Assembly: GCA_963575745.1 (NCBI GenBank)
Contig: CAUYUJ010007446.1
Location: 612,501 to 676,500, forward strand
Direction of reading: 5' to 3'
Origin: Prorocentrum cordatum
Taxonomy: Eukaryota; Sar; Dinophyceae; Prorocentrales; Prorocentraceae
DNA length: 64,000 nt
Every line of letters starts with the position of its first letter. The stretch's first letter is position 1. A program made the translations under genes and the position numbers. Below the pieces are notes generated by a model. That model searched no databases. It saw only the letters and a list, made by a program, of their open reading frames with translations, and was not told the DNA's origin. Positions 41,185-51,849 of this stretch are shown here, piece after piece.

Positions 41185-42310
41185 CGCTCCGATGATTCCC
41201 AACAATCCTGTGATGGTGGGTCTTCATTTTGAAGAGACAGCGCCCCGCGTCTCCTCCCTTCTCCTCTCTTCCTCCTACTCCTCCTCCCCCTCCGCATCCC
41301 TGTTTCTGCCTTCCGCATGTCAAGAATGTCGAGTTAATCCTCACGCTTTCCGTGACCCAGTATGGAGTTCCACCGAAGGCCCCAGAGGCTGCGTTTGCAT
41401 GCGTCCCCCCCGCCCAGAACAGCAGTACAGCGGTTCGTGGCCCCATATGGAGCTCCAGCGACACCCACAGATGCCGCGGCCGCATGCGCCCGCGCCACCC
41501 AGTACAGCGTTTGGTGGTCCGATAGGGAGCTCTACCGAAGTCACCAGCGGCCGCGTTCGCGTTCGTCCGCGCCACCCAGTAAAACGTTTCGTGCCCACCG
41601 AAGGCCCCAAAGGGAGCTGCGCCACCCAATCCAGCGCTTTCAGGCCCCACACGGAGCTCCACAGAAGGCCCGAAACGGCAACGTTCGCACGCGTGTGCGC
41701 TAATACAGCGCTTCGTGGCCTTATAAGGATCCCCACCGAAGGCCCCAGAGGCAGCGGCCACATGCGTCCCCCCCACCCAGTGCAGCGCTTCGTGGCCCCA
41801 TACGGAGCTCCACCGAAGCCCCATTGGCCGCCGCCGCATGCGCCTCCCAAGCCCAGTGCAGCGGTCCATGGCCCCCTAAGGGACTCCACTGAAGGCCCCA
41901 GTGGCCGCGGCCGCGTGCGTCCCCCACACCCAGTACAGCGCTTCGGGGCCACATGGGGAGCTCCACCGAAGGCCCCAGTGGCCGCGGCCACATGCGTGTC
42001 CCCTGTCCAGTACAGCGCTTCGTGGCCCCATAGGGAACTACACCGAAGGCCCCAGTGGCCGCGGCCGCATGCGTCTGCCCCCCACTCCCCCGCCCGCCCA
42101 GTATAGAGTTCTGTTGCCCCACCCCACCGAAGGCCCCAGTGGCCGCTGCCGCATGTGTCTCCCCCACCGGTTACAGGACACCCCTCACGCGCCTCGTGGC
42201 CCCATAGGGAGCTCCACCGAAAGCGGTCCCACAACGCAGTATTCACAACTACATCTGGTTGGGTCCTTCGCCCGGATAGTTTCCAAGCGTCGGATTCTTT
42301 GGGTTTGGGC
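41185..42310 (+). repeat. element R, copy 1 (77-bp units)
   Basis: The head shares CCTGTG(A/G)TG and TTTTGAAGAGA with copy 2, then a CTCCTCC stretch. About ten units follow, 77 bp where intact, with CCAGTACAGCGCTTCGTGGC, GGAGCTCCACCGAAGGCCCC and GTGGCCGCGGCCGCATGCG-like ends. The tail has GGTTACAGGACACCCCTCAC, CACAACGCAGTATTCACAAC and TGGTTGGGTC. Long ORFs across it are repeat-driven. Confidence 0.9.
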
Positions 42311-42477
42311 TTATGTTGCCCTCTTACCCTCGGGGGGGGAGGCGTTCCTGGGCGCTGGACGCGGGGCTTCTGATGCCGCGGTTGCGCGCCGCCTGCGGCT
42401 CGGCGGCCTTCGCACGCTCCATTGATTGCCACTTTTCCTTCTCCTCTCACTGCACGTACTGCTTGGAGCTGTTGGAT

Positions 42478-42665
42478 CGCGTGTCGCTCCGCCAGTTCTG
42501 ACCCACCATTATTCGGCGCGACACGCTATGCGCGCCCCAGTTCCCAGGCGTCAGCGTGCCGAGCTTTTCCCGGCCTCCCGCCCCGCGGAGCGGAGCGACA
42601 CGATATCCGCTCGCTAGGTTTAGCGTGTCGCTGGGGCCGCCGCAGCGACACGCGAAGCAAACATC
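42478..42665 (+). repeat. dispersed repeat P, copy 2
   Basis: Sits between the two R copies. Ends GTGTCGCTGGGGCCGCCGCAGCGACAC, a hairpin with GTGTCGCTG/CAGCGACAC arms. Confidence 0.8.
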
Positions 42666-42689
42666 CCCGACCGTAAGTACCCATCGGTG

Positions 42690-43590
42690 GTTGATGAACG
42701 TATGCGTTTTCCCGCACCATCCTGTGGTGTTGGCTCCTAGTTTTGAAGAGAGCGCCCCGTGTTCCTCAGTCCCTCCTTCCTCCTCCCCTTCCACCCTCCT
42801 CCCATCCCTGCCTCTGCCCTCCGCGTGTCAACCAGTTCAGCACACCCCTCACGCGCTTCGTGACCCCAATGGAGCTCCACCGAAGGCCGCAATGACCGAT
42901 TTACATGCGTCCGCGCCACCCAGTACAGCGCTTCGTGGCCCCCAAAGGAGCTCCACCGAAGGCTCCAGTGGCCGCGTTCGCATGTGTCCACGCCAACAAG
43001 TACAGCGCCCCGTGGCCCCATAAGGAACGCCGCCGAAGGCCCCAGTGGCCGCGTTCGTATGTGTCCACGTCAACCAGTACAGCGCCTCGTGGCTACATAT
43101 GGGGCTCCACCGAAGGCCCCAGTGGCCGCCTTCTCATGCGTCCGCGCCAACCAGTACAGCGATTCGTGAACCCGTATGGGGGCTCCGCCGAAGGCCAGTG
43201 GCCGCGTTCGCATGTGTCCCCGATGCCCAGTACCGCGTTCCGTGGCGCCAGAGGGAGCTTCATCGAAGGCCCCAGTGGCAGCGGCCGCATGCGCCCCCCC
43301 CCACCCAGTACGCGCTTCGTGGCCCCGAAGAGAGCTTCACCGAAGGCCCCAGAGGCCGCGGCCGCATGCGCTTTGTGGCCCCACAGGGGCCTCCACCGAA
43401 GGCCCCGGTGGCCTCGGCCGCAATCGTCCCCCCCACCAGTTACAGGACACCTCTCACGCGTTTCGTTGCCCCATAGGAAGCTCCACCGAAAGCGGCACCC
43501 ACAACGCGGTACTCACAACTGAATATGGTTGGGTCTTACGCCGGGATAATCTCTCCCAGATCCCAATCTGCAAGGAGGTTGGGTACAACT
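42690..43590 (+). repeat. element R, copy 2 (77-bp units)
   Basis: Same head, about nine units and same tail (GTTACAGGACACCTCTCAC, CACAACGCGGTACTCACAAC). Unit-level divergence from copy 1 is moderate. Confidence 0.9.
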
Positions 43591-43836
43591 GACACGGCCA
43601 GCTTGGGCGAGCGTTGGATACACATGTGTCCGGATGTCTTTTTCAGCGTGCGGCCATTGCATGGCCGTGTAGGCCAGGTTTCCGCATGTGTATCCAGCGC
43701 GCGGCTTCCGGATGTTCCACATGTGAATTCAGCCATGTGTTTTTCCATCGTCTTACTACTTTGAGGCCTTGTTACTCCAGAGTCGAGCGGTTGTCCATCC
43801 TCCCTCCCCTTCGGGGAGCGGGCGGACGTCTAGTCT

Positions 43837-43983
43837 ATGACCAATACCTTCCTACTCCGTGTTCCTACCCACTTGTTCCGACCGGTGACTGCAGACGGGA
43901 ACTGCTTAGAGCTCGCGAAGCATAGGGATGAAAAGGGGGTCCTGGCTGGACTCGACGACGAAATCCGACCCCTGGGCGGCGCG
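43837..43983 (+). CDS. candidate exon with DGNC motif
   Basis: Reads MTNTFLLRVPTHLFRPVTAD followed by GNCLELAKHRDEKGVLAGLDDE, and ends GGCGCGG|GTAAGG, a good donor. DGNC is the catalytic-Cys signature of OTU deubiquitinases, normally followed by L-F-R-A/S. Here the frame gives LELAK, while a one-base shift gives L-RARE. That makes an OTU remnant possible but weak. The presumed intron holds the 44011-44211 inverted repeat. Confidence 0.25.
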
Positions 43984-44010
43984 GGTAAGGTTCCGAGTTC
44001 GTCGAACACG

Positions 44011-44211
44011 TGGCGATGTCCGAACCCTACCCCCGCCCCTCATCAATTCAGGAGATTCGATTTTTGGTGGGCGAAGTCAGCCACATGCACAGGGGTGTTA
44101 GGGGGTGGGGGAATGCTTCTTAGAAGGAGTCTGCTACTTAGAAGGCGCGGGCCCTTCCCTCCTCCCCCTACCTTACTGTGCGCGCCGCCAAGGTAGGGTT
44201 CGGATGTCGCC
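44011..44211. mobile_element. 200-bp element with 19-bp terminal inverted repeats
   Basis: GGCGATGTCCGAACCCTAC at the left and GTAGGGTTCGGATGTCGCC at the right are inverted with two mismatches. The left end resembles the end of the 34291 palindrome (GCCACATGTGAACCCTACC), so both may belong to one foldback family. Internal CTTAGAAGGAG/CTTAGAAGGCG is a short direct repeat. Confidence 0.6.
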
Positions 44212-44353
44212 ACCTATGGAGGCTGGAGGCTCTGGGCCCAAGGGGCGAAGGTCGACCCCCGTGCCCTAGGTGGGCGCTCCGGCCAGAATCTCGAGGGCGG
44301 ATCCAGCCGTGGCGACGAGGGGGCTCAGAAAAGCCAGGAAGCGTCAAAATGGA

Positions 44354-44839
44354 TCACGCCTCGAACCTGAAGTCTCGATCAGGAGGAGGATGACGGAAGA
44401 GCCTTCTGGTTGGATCCTCCCGCTGGCAGGAGTTAGGGAGCTTCTCGTCCATCGAGTGTCCTTTGGACGGGGCTAGGACGAGGACAACTCCGTTCCAGAG
44501 CGTTCTGGAGCGCTCCCAGAGCGGTCCAGAGCGCTCAGGGAAGGCCGCGGCGCCCGATGCATCCTCCACAGCCGCCGGATCTGTAACTGTAGGCCCAGGG
44601 CGGAGGCGAAGTGAAGTGTGGAGGCGGAGAGGAGCCATCCCCCCCCAGTCCCCGAACCCCTCGCGGGCTACATCCTGGCCAATTTCTCGAGCGGCGTCCA
44701 GCCATGACGACGAGGACTGCCAGAAGCGGCCAAAGACCTCCGCAGAGGGGTTGCCGCCAACGTAGGTGTGTGGGAGGTCCAAGGAGGAGAGGCGAGCAGG
44801 AGATCGAGAAGACAGGAGAGTATGAGTTGGGGGGGACAA
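44354..44839 (-). CDS. candidate ORF, 161 codons, unknown protein
   Basis: Intact ATG-to-stop frame with ordinary composition throughout: SLDLPHTYVGGNPSAEVFGR, FWQSSSSWLDAAREIGQDVA, REGFGDWGGMAPLRLHTSLR, and an end PTRRLFRHPPPDRDFRFEA. No signal peptide or transmembrane segment. Plus-strand frames over the same bases (44270-44473 and 44463-44765) are also open and plausible, so strand choice rests on ORF intactness. Not recognised. Confidence 0.35.
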   Translation of the reverse strand: MSPPTHTLLSSRSPARLSSLDLPHTYVGGNPSAEVFGRFWQSSSSWLDAAREIGQDVAREGFGDWGGMAPLRLHTSLRLRPGPTVTDPAAVEDASGAAAFPERSGPLWERSRTLWNGVVLVLAPSKGHSMDEKLPNSCQREDPTRRLFRHPPPDRDFRFEA

Positions 44840-44869
44840 GGGGCAGGAGGAGAGAAGATGATGAGACAG

Positions 44870-44990
44870 GACGAGGAGGAGGAGGAGGAGGAGGAGGAGG
44901 AGGAGGAGGAGGAGGAGGAGGGAAACAAAGGAATACTATTCAAACTATGAGGACGAGTTGGAGGAGGAGAGAGGAAAGAGAGGAGGAGGC

Positions 44991-45028
<38 letters not shown>

Positions 45029-45540
45029 AAACGCAGGAGGAGGAGCAGGAGGAGGAGGAGGAGGAGGAGGAGGAGGAGAGAGGACAAGAAAGGAGGAGGA
45101 GAAGGAGGAGGAGGGTGAGGTGGAAGAGAAGTGAGGACGAGGAGAACGAGGAGAACGAGGATGAGGACGAAGAGAGCGAGGGCGTCCTCGCTCCCCGCAG
45201 GAGCTCCGCGACCTGCGGCAGTGGGGCCTGCCGCTGCTTCTGCTGCCCGCCGCCGCGGCGCGCGCGGGCGCGCCCTCCCCGCCCCCCAACCTCCGGGCGC
45301 TCCCCGCCCTCGCGGCCCCGCGGTCCTCCGTCCTCAGTCCTCCCTCTCTTCCTCCTCCTCCTCCTCCTCCCTCCTTCCTCCTCCTCCTCCTTCTCCTCCT
45401 CCTTCCTCCTCCTCCTTCCTGCTCCGTCCTCAGCCTTCCCTCTCTTCTTCCTTCTCCTTCTTCTCCTTCTCCTCCTCCTCCTCCTCCTCCTCCTCCTCCT
45501 TTCTCCTCCTCCTCTCTTCTTCCGCCTTCGTCATCCACCC
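44870..45540. repeat. GGA, (CAG)n and CTC tracts around a short coding-like island
   Basis: (GGA)n to 44925, (GCA)n at 44995-45023, GGA to 45115, then CTC/TCC from 45335 to 45525. Between them, after GCTCCCCGCAG at about 45200, the frame reads ELRDLRQWGLPLLLLPAAAA, an exon-like island of unknown function. Confidence 0.8.
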
Positions 45541-45559
45541 CTTCACTTTCTGAATAACT

Positions 45560-46215
45560 CCTCCCTGTCCAACCCCACACATGTCGGGTAGGGCGGGCCG
45601 GGCGTTCCGCCTGAGAGGTCCTCACCATTTGTGATCTTCAAGCTTCAACATTGCGACAGCTTCAACGATGGAGGGCCGCTCCTTTACCAAATGCGGCTAT
45701 CTTTTGAATGCGGCGCACAGTCGTTTTCCAAGTGTGCCTGCTGTTCAAGGATAGGGGCTATTTCTTCTCAACAGGTTGTTCCCATATTTGTGCCAGGCCC
45801 ATTCGGCTTCGATTATTCAGAAGCTTTCAGGATGAAGGGCTGTTCCTTTTCAACATGCGTCTCTCGCATTGGCGCCGCGTGCGTTCGTTTTAACGGTTAC
45901 AGCAGCTTCAAGGATTCACAGGGTTGAGTATAAAAGATGGCGTTCTGGCGAGATTCAGTATTGCCAGGACGCAGCAGTCGTGTTGATTCGCCGTGTTGCA
46001 GTTCCAGGAACGATGTTCTGGCAACGTTTGGGGCTGTCAGAGCGCAACAGTCACGTTGATTCGCGGCGTTGAAGTCCCAGAATGGTGTTCTGGCTCGACT
46101 GAGGGTTCTCAGACCTTTGTCTTTAAATGATGTGCCTCCCGAAGAAAATGAATTCTTGTAGCGGCCAGTGAAGAGAGAACTGTGGGGAGGATTAAATGCA
46201 GCACCATTCATGCAT
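45560..46215 (-). repeat. dispersed repeat family Q, copy 5
   Basis: Inverted copy: units at 45640-45900 (CGATGGAGGGCCGCTCCTTT, GCGGCGCACAGTCG) and head at 45900-46215 ending GCATCTTGGGTTTCATC. Confidence 0.7.
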
Positions 46216-46489
46216 CTTGGGTTTCATCACGCTTGTGGGTCCTCACACATCTTACAGTCAACCATGATAGTAAGGATGGGGCGACTTGGCAAGGGCACCC
46301 TTGCATCATTGCCCCTTCGGCCCATCCACAGCAACTTTCGCTGGCCAGCGAAAGTCAATATGGCGTTCCAAGGCCCTTGCATCCTTACCGCGCATCCGGA
46401 TTATCCTGGTTGACTGTATCCATCCTCCATGATGCATCCCCCTTGCCCCTCACTTCCACGTTTTTCCTCATCATCCTGGGTGTCCTTTG

Positions 46490-47215
46490 CTTATAAGTTA
46501 TTCCTCCTGGTCGCAGTCCCACACGTGTCGTGTCGGGCGGGACAGCTCCAAGGATGATGGGCGGGTCGGTTTTAAAAAAGGTGACTCTCGTTGTATGGCC
46601 GCGCGCACTGTTTCTTGAGCTCGCAGCAGCTTCAAGGATGGAGAGCGGTGGCTTTTCAACACTTCTCCCTCGCATCAACGCCCCACGCATTCGGTTATCA
46701 AACGTGCAACTGTTCCAAGGATGGAAGGCCTTTTTTTCACATGTGGATATATCACTTTTAGCGCCCGCGCACATCCGTGTCAAAAGTTTACAGCAGCTCG
46801 TCGTCCTAGGGATGGAGGACGGAGGGCGGGTCGTTTTCAGCATGCGATTCTCGGCCTGGCGCCGCGCACTTTCGTCTTGAAAGCTTGCAATAGTTCCAAG
46901 GATCGAGGTTAGCTCCTTTTCCAAGTGTGGCTCTCGCTTCCGTGCCGCGCGCATTCGGGTTGCATGCTTCCAACAAGTTCAAGTTGATTTATGGATGAAG
47001 TCCCAGGACCGGCGTCCTGGCACGATTCAGGATTGTCAGGACGCAGAAGTTCAGTAGATTCGCAGCGTTGAGATTCCAGGGATGGTTCCCGGGCATTATT
47101 CAAAATTGCCTCCACGCATCAGTCGCGTTTATTTGATTCGCGACGTTGAAATCCCAAGAACGTTGTTTGGGCACGGTTGGGGATTCTCAGACGTTGTTGT
47201 TCAATAGGATATGCT
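46490..47215 (-). repeat. dispersed repeat family Q, copy 6
   Basis: Inverted copy: tail TTGCTTATAAGTTATTCCTCC, about five units, head to 47215. Both minus copies lack long GGA flanks, unlike most plus copies. Confidence 0.7.
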
Positions 47216-47470
47216 CCGGAATGGTAATGATATTGTTTTTTTTATCCTCTGGGGGGTAACGCTCGTTACCCGGGCCTCTCCCCCCCCCCCCCCCCGTAAC
47301 GGTAACGCTCGTACGCGGGGGGGGTCTCGGTCTTCCCCTCCAACATGCTGGTGCCCGAAGGCATGCGCACTGTGGTGTGGTGGTCGCAGGCGCACTGTGG
47401 GCGCTCGCAGGCCATTGCGGCGCTCGCATGCGCGATGCTGGTGCTTGCGGGCTTTGCGCTTGTACTCGAA

Positions 47471-47534
<64 letters not shown>

Positions 47535-47893
47535 CGGCGCCCGAAAACGGCCTCCGGAGGCCGAAACAGGCGGCAAACGTCGTCGTCGTCGTCGTCGACC
47601 TCGTCGCTCGTCGCTCGTCGATCATCGTCGTCGCGCGCGCGGGCGCGGGCGTGGTGCCGGGACCACGCGGCGGGCTTTGCGCTTGTACTCGAATCGCAAG
47701 CCACTGTGGTGCTCTCAGGCAGAGAGTGCTGCTCGCGCGCATACTATGGCGATCGCAGAGCGCCCCTGCTTCGCCATACCCCGCCCAGCCCAAGCGTTAC
47801 CGTTACCCGGGGGGCACGACCCCCCCCCCCCCCCTGGGTAACGAGCGTTACCGGCCGGAATAAAAAAATGATCTCAATTCGTCCTTTGCTCCC
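47216..47893. mobile_element. 675-bp element with about 85-bp terminal inverted repeats
   Basis: Left end: GGAATGGTAATGATATTG, a T-run, GGTAACGCTCGTTACCCGGG and a C-run, then GTAACGGTAACGCTCG. The right end is the inverted counterpart: AAGCGTTACCGTTACCCGGG, a C-run, GGGTAACGAGCGTTACCGG, an A-run and TGATCTCAATTCGTCC. GGTAACG/CGTTACC is itself a hairpin. The interior has (GTC)n, a CGGCCTCCGGAGGCCG palindrome and a repeated GGGCTTTGCGCTTGTACTCG. No transposase seen, so it would be non-autonomous. Confidence 0.7.
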
Positions 47894-47927
47894 ACATCTT
47901 TGATGTGCCTTGGGTTTGCGCGGGTTC

Positions 47928-48000
47928 TCCTCCTCCTCCTCCTCCTCCTCCTCCTCCTCCTCCTCCTCCTCCTCCTCCTCCTCCTCCTCCTCTTCCATCC
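47928..48000. repeat. (CTC)n microsatellite
   Basis: About 65 bp of pure CTC. 48000-48640 then has GC-rich frames open on both strands with no motif, and 48640-49035 nothing. Confidence 0.9.
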
Positions 48001-49034
48001 TCATCCATCATTCGCCTCCCCCTCCGTCCTCGTCCGCCGGACCGCGGCCCCCTGGATCATTTTTACATTGGTACCGGCGCAGCCCACCTCGCTTCACGTC
48101 TCTGGCCCCCTGGGAGCAGACGCTGCCCAGTGTTTGGCCAGGGCGCCGAGTCACCAAGCAGCGGCCGCCAGAGGGAGGAGGAGTTGTGCCAGCTGGGGCC
48201 GAGAGGAGGGCTCGTTTCCTGTTCCGTCTTCCTCCTCTTCTTCTCCCCCCCCTCTCCTCGAGGGAGAGGCGCCTGCAGTCCGAGCTGTCGAGCTTGTCGA
48301 GGTTCTGGCATGGCGATGTTCGAGTTGTCGAGGATCGAGGTTCGAGGCCGTTCCGGACCTATGCCGGTCCTGAGGACTCCAGGGGGTATTTCTGGAGATT
48401 TTCAGTGGCCGTCGGTCGTCGTCGCCGCCGTCGCCGTCGTCATCGTTTTCCCCGAGCATCGAGGTTTGCGGATCCCCCTGCCCCGCCAGCGCCACCAGAG
48501 AAAAAGAAGGCGGAGGAGGAGGCGGAGACAGAGGTGGCTGGAGCAGGGCAGGGGAGCCAGATAAATCGGGCAAGGGGTTCGGGGCAGAGAGCAGTTTTCG
48601 CGCGCGCGCCGACCTTCCGAGTAACTTTCGATCCTTGAGGTCTGGAGTGTTTGCGCCAGGAGCTGGAGTGGGTGGGGGGGGGGGGGCGAAGCAGAGCGTG
48701 CGAGGACAGGCGGCGACATTCGAGAAGTGCGAGGGGAGTGTGCGTGATGTGTGGGGGCAGCGTTGGTGCACCTGTGGAGTACTCTAGTCCCCCAGCCCGT
48801 CGGGACTTCAAGGGTCGGAGGAGACGAAGAAGAAGACCCAGACATGCGATGTCTTGTTTTTCCAATGCGCGGTCACTAAGTTCCGACCCTTTCTCCAGGG
48901 CTGGCTTTCCATTCCGCGAGTCATGTTCTTGATGGCCACTGGGCTCGGCAAGGGCCCCGAGATGCATGAAAGTCAGAAGATCCTGTGTTCTGATTGCGAG
49001 GGCCGTACGGCTGGTGCCGCCGACGTTACACGCT

Positions 49035-49895
49035 TCGCCAAAATGAGGAGGGGGGTGGCCAGTGTAAACCCACGACTCAATGATATTGCACTTCTCATCC
49101 CTCTCTTCATGTTCTTTCTTCATCGGCCATGGTAAGGCTTCAGTTACTGAGGGAAGTGCACCGTTATAAGACAAATGTTTGACACTCTTGAACTGCGCCA
49201 GAACACAATTCCTGGGTTTCCAACGCTGCGAATCACCGATCCTATTGCGTCTTGACGATCCTGAACCGTGTCAGGACACGATTTCTGGGACTTCAGCACC
49301 ACGGATCAACGTTACTGTTGCGCCCTGACTGTCCGATATCTTGCCTAAACACCATGCTGGGCAGATCAACCATGAGATGCCCAGGAACCTGTATAAAACG
49401 AGTGCGCGCGGCGCGAAAGCGAGAACTGCGTTTGAAAAGAATCCGCTCTCCATCGGTCTAAGTGCTGTAATTTGTTTAGACGGATGTTCCGGGGGCTGAG
49501 GCGATGGCCAAGTTTTGATGACGGCCCGCTCTCTATACGCGAAACGCTTGCGAACGTTTAAGACGAATGTGCGCGGCGCTGGTACGAGAGCCACATCTTG
49601 AAAACCACCCGCCCTCCGTCCGTGAAGCTCCTGCAAGCTTTGAAAAACCAATCTGCGCGGCCCTTCGGCGAGAGCCACATTGTGAAAGCCACCCGCCCTC
49701 CATCCGTGAACCCGTTGCAAATTTCAAGTTTCAGGATCGGAAGTGGTGGAAGTCTCAGGCGAAACGCCTGACCCGCCCTTTCGACAAACCTCGGGGTGCA
49801 ACGGGGAGGATCTGCTTTTAAGGAGAAGGAATGGAGAAGAAAGGGGGAAGGAGGAGGAGGAGGAGGAGGAGGAGGAGGAGGAGGAGGAGGAGAAG
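49035..49895 (+). repeat. dispersed repeat family Q, copy 4, with (GGA)n end
   Basis: Head with CCAGTGTAAACCCACGACTC and CAGAACACAATTCCTGGG, units at 49390-49725, tail GTCTCAGGCGAAACGCC and GGGGTGCAACGGGGAGGAT, then AAGGAGAAGGAATGGAG and (GGA)n to 49892. Confidence 0.85.
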
Positions 49896-49986
49896 GGAAG
49901 GGCCCCCAGGGGCAGAACATTGAGAACACCCTGTGTCCTGGTTGTCTCACGACGCTGCGTGTCTGGGTAGGACTCCTCTCGAGCAC

Positions 49987-50163
49987 TCCAGATTTCGTAA
50001 TAAAAGGGAGGGGGTCTGGACCCTCCAAGACAAGCCATTTCAGACCTCCCCCGTGGGAGAACCCTCCAAAACATCGTCCCCAGACCCCCCAGGCCCTCCA
50101 AGATAGCCTGGAAGAGACTCCCCCCGAAATGAGACCCCCCTCCCTTTATTACGAAATCTGGAG
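49987..50163. mobile_element. 177-bp foldback element, 30-bp terminal inverted repeats
   Basis: CTCCAGATTTCGTAATAAAA at the left and TTTATTACGAAATCTGGAG at the right, followed inwards by GGGAGGGGG and its complement, differing by about one indel. No coding capacity. Flanks show no clear target-site duplication. Confidence 0.8.
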
Positions 50164-50174
50164 TAACCAAATGG

Positions 50175-50330
50175 GACCGGTGTCGCTACTCCTTGGACCT
50201 CTCCTGGGCTGCGTTCTGACCCGGATTTCGAAGCGAATCCAGCGGCGGCGACAAGGCCCTCCCAGGAGGCCCAAGAAGGGAAAACACTAGGGAAGGGTAG
50301 CGGTATGAGTATCGTTTCCTCCTCCGATCC
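50175..50330 (+). repeat. dispersed repeat T, copy 2
   Basis: Aligned to the reverse complement of 5140-5300. Abuts the foldback element. Confidence 0.6.
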
Positions 50331-51130
50331 TCCGCCCCGACCCCGCCCGCCGAAGCGCAGGCCTGTCCCGGCTCGCCGCCCCCGGCCCCTCTGGTGCCGC
50401 GGCGGCGCTGGGAACCTTCTGCTGGGAGCTGCTGTGGCGAACGCTCTGCCTCGCGTATGCCGCGGGGGCCTGTCGGCGGGGTCTCCGCCGCATATCGCCC
50501 GGGGGAGGATCGACTCGATCGAGAACTGGGGCGCTCCAGAGAGGCCCTCGCGGGTCGAAGGAATTGCCGTCCCCAGGGATCCAGCGCACTGAAAAAAAAC
50601 AAGACGGAGGTTTTTCGCTGTCTTCGGCGTCTGGGAGGGCCCTCGCCCGGCCCTGGGACCGTGAAACAACGACCCAGGATGGAAAGCCAGCCTGGGGAAA
50701 GGTTCGGGACTTCCGGGGCCCCGTATTCAAAAAAACCACGTCGGATCTCGGGGTCTGCTCCTCGGCGGGAGGACGGCGGGAGGCAGCGGAAGTAAAACGG
50801 GGGCGGCTCCTCGGGAGCGACGGAAGCCGGCGGAAGCACAGGATGCGTCCCCAAGAGATGGCCACATGTTTGGGGTCAGGGTTTTCGGGATCGGCCAGGT
50901 CGCCCGGGGGAGGACCCGTTCGATCGAGATGGGTATGGAGCGAGTGGGTACGGAGACCGACAGCATGTCCTGCCCATGTTGTACAGGACACGTTGTTGAA
51001 CCGCCGCGGACGTTGTCCATGTGAGACTAGGGGCCCGACAGCGGCTGCTGTCGGTTTGGAGCGGTGCCTCCCGTGGTGGCACCGCTCGGTGGGCACGGGC
51101 CCCGTGGAGTGCAGTTACAAAGCCAGTTAG
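50287..51130. other. ORFs open on both strands, strand undecided; contains repeat U copy 3
   Basis: Minus ORF of 269 codons (50287-51096) and plus ORFs of 133 (50394-50795) and 188 (50564-51130) codons overlap, all with ordinary composition. 50620-50740 aligns to repeat U (CCCGGCCCTGGGA, GGATGGAAAGCC). TCGCCCGGGGGAGGA recurs at 50498 and 50900. Confidence 0.4.
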
Positions 51131-51194
51131 ATAAGACGCGGTCGTGCGAAGTCAAGCTGGCACTAATTGTGGTGCAATCTGTGTGGTGTCAAGA

Positions 51195-51640
<446 letters not shown>

Positions 51641-51849
51641 ACCCACGGTGCTCAATAAGAAAGTTGGTTTTTGGTTTCAGCCCCTGCGGATTTCTTATGC
51701 CGCGGCCATGTCCAGCGCGCCAGGGGCTGCCACTTTCTTACGGGCCAAGTTTCTTAAATCGTAGGCGCCCCTCCAAAACCGCCGCGGAGGCTTTTCGATT
51801 GGCTTGCTGTCAGTGACAAGTGGGGGCCCGCATGCATCCCCAAAATCAA

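Noticed and set aside
41341-42450. 369-codon minus ORF and overlapping plus ORFs in element R
   Set aside because: Built from the 77-bp units. Both strands and several frames are open, and the tail of R is non-coding in copy 2.
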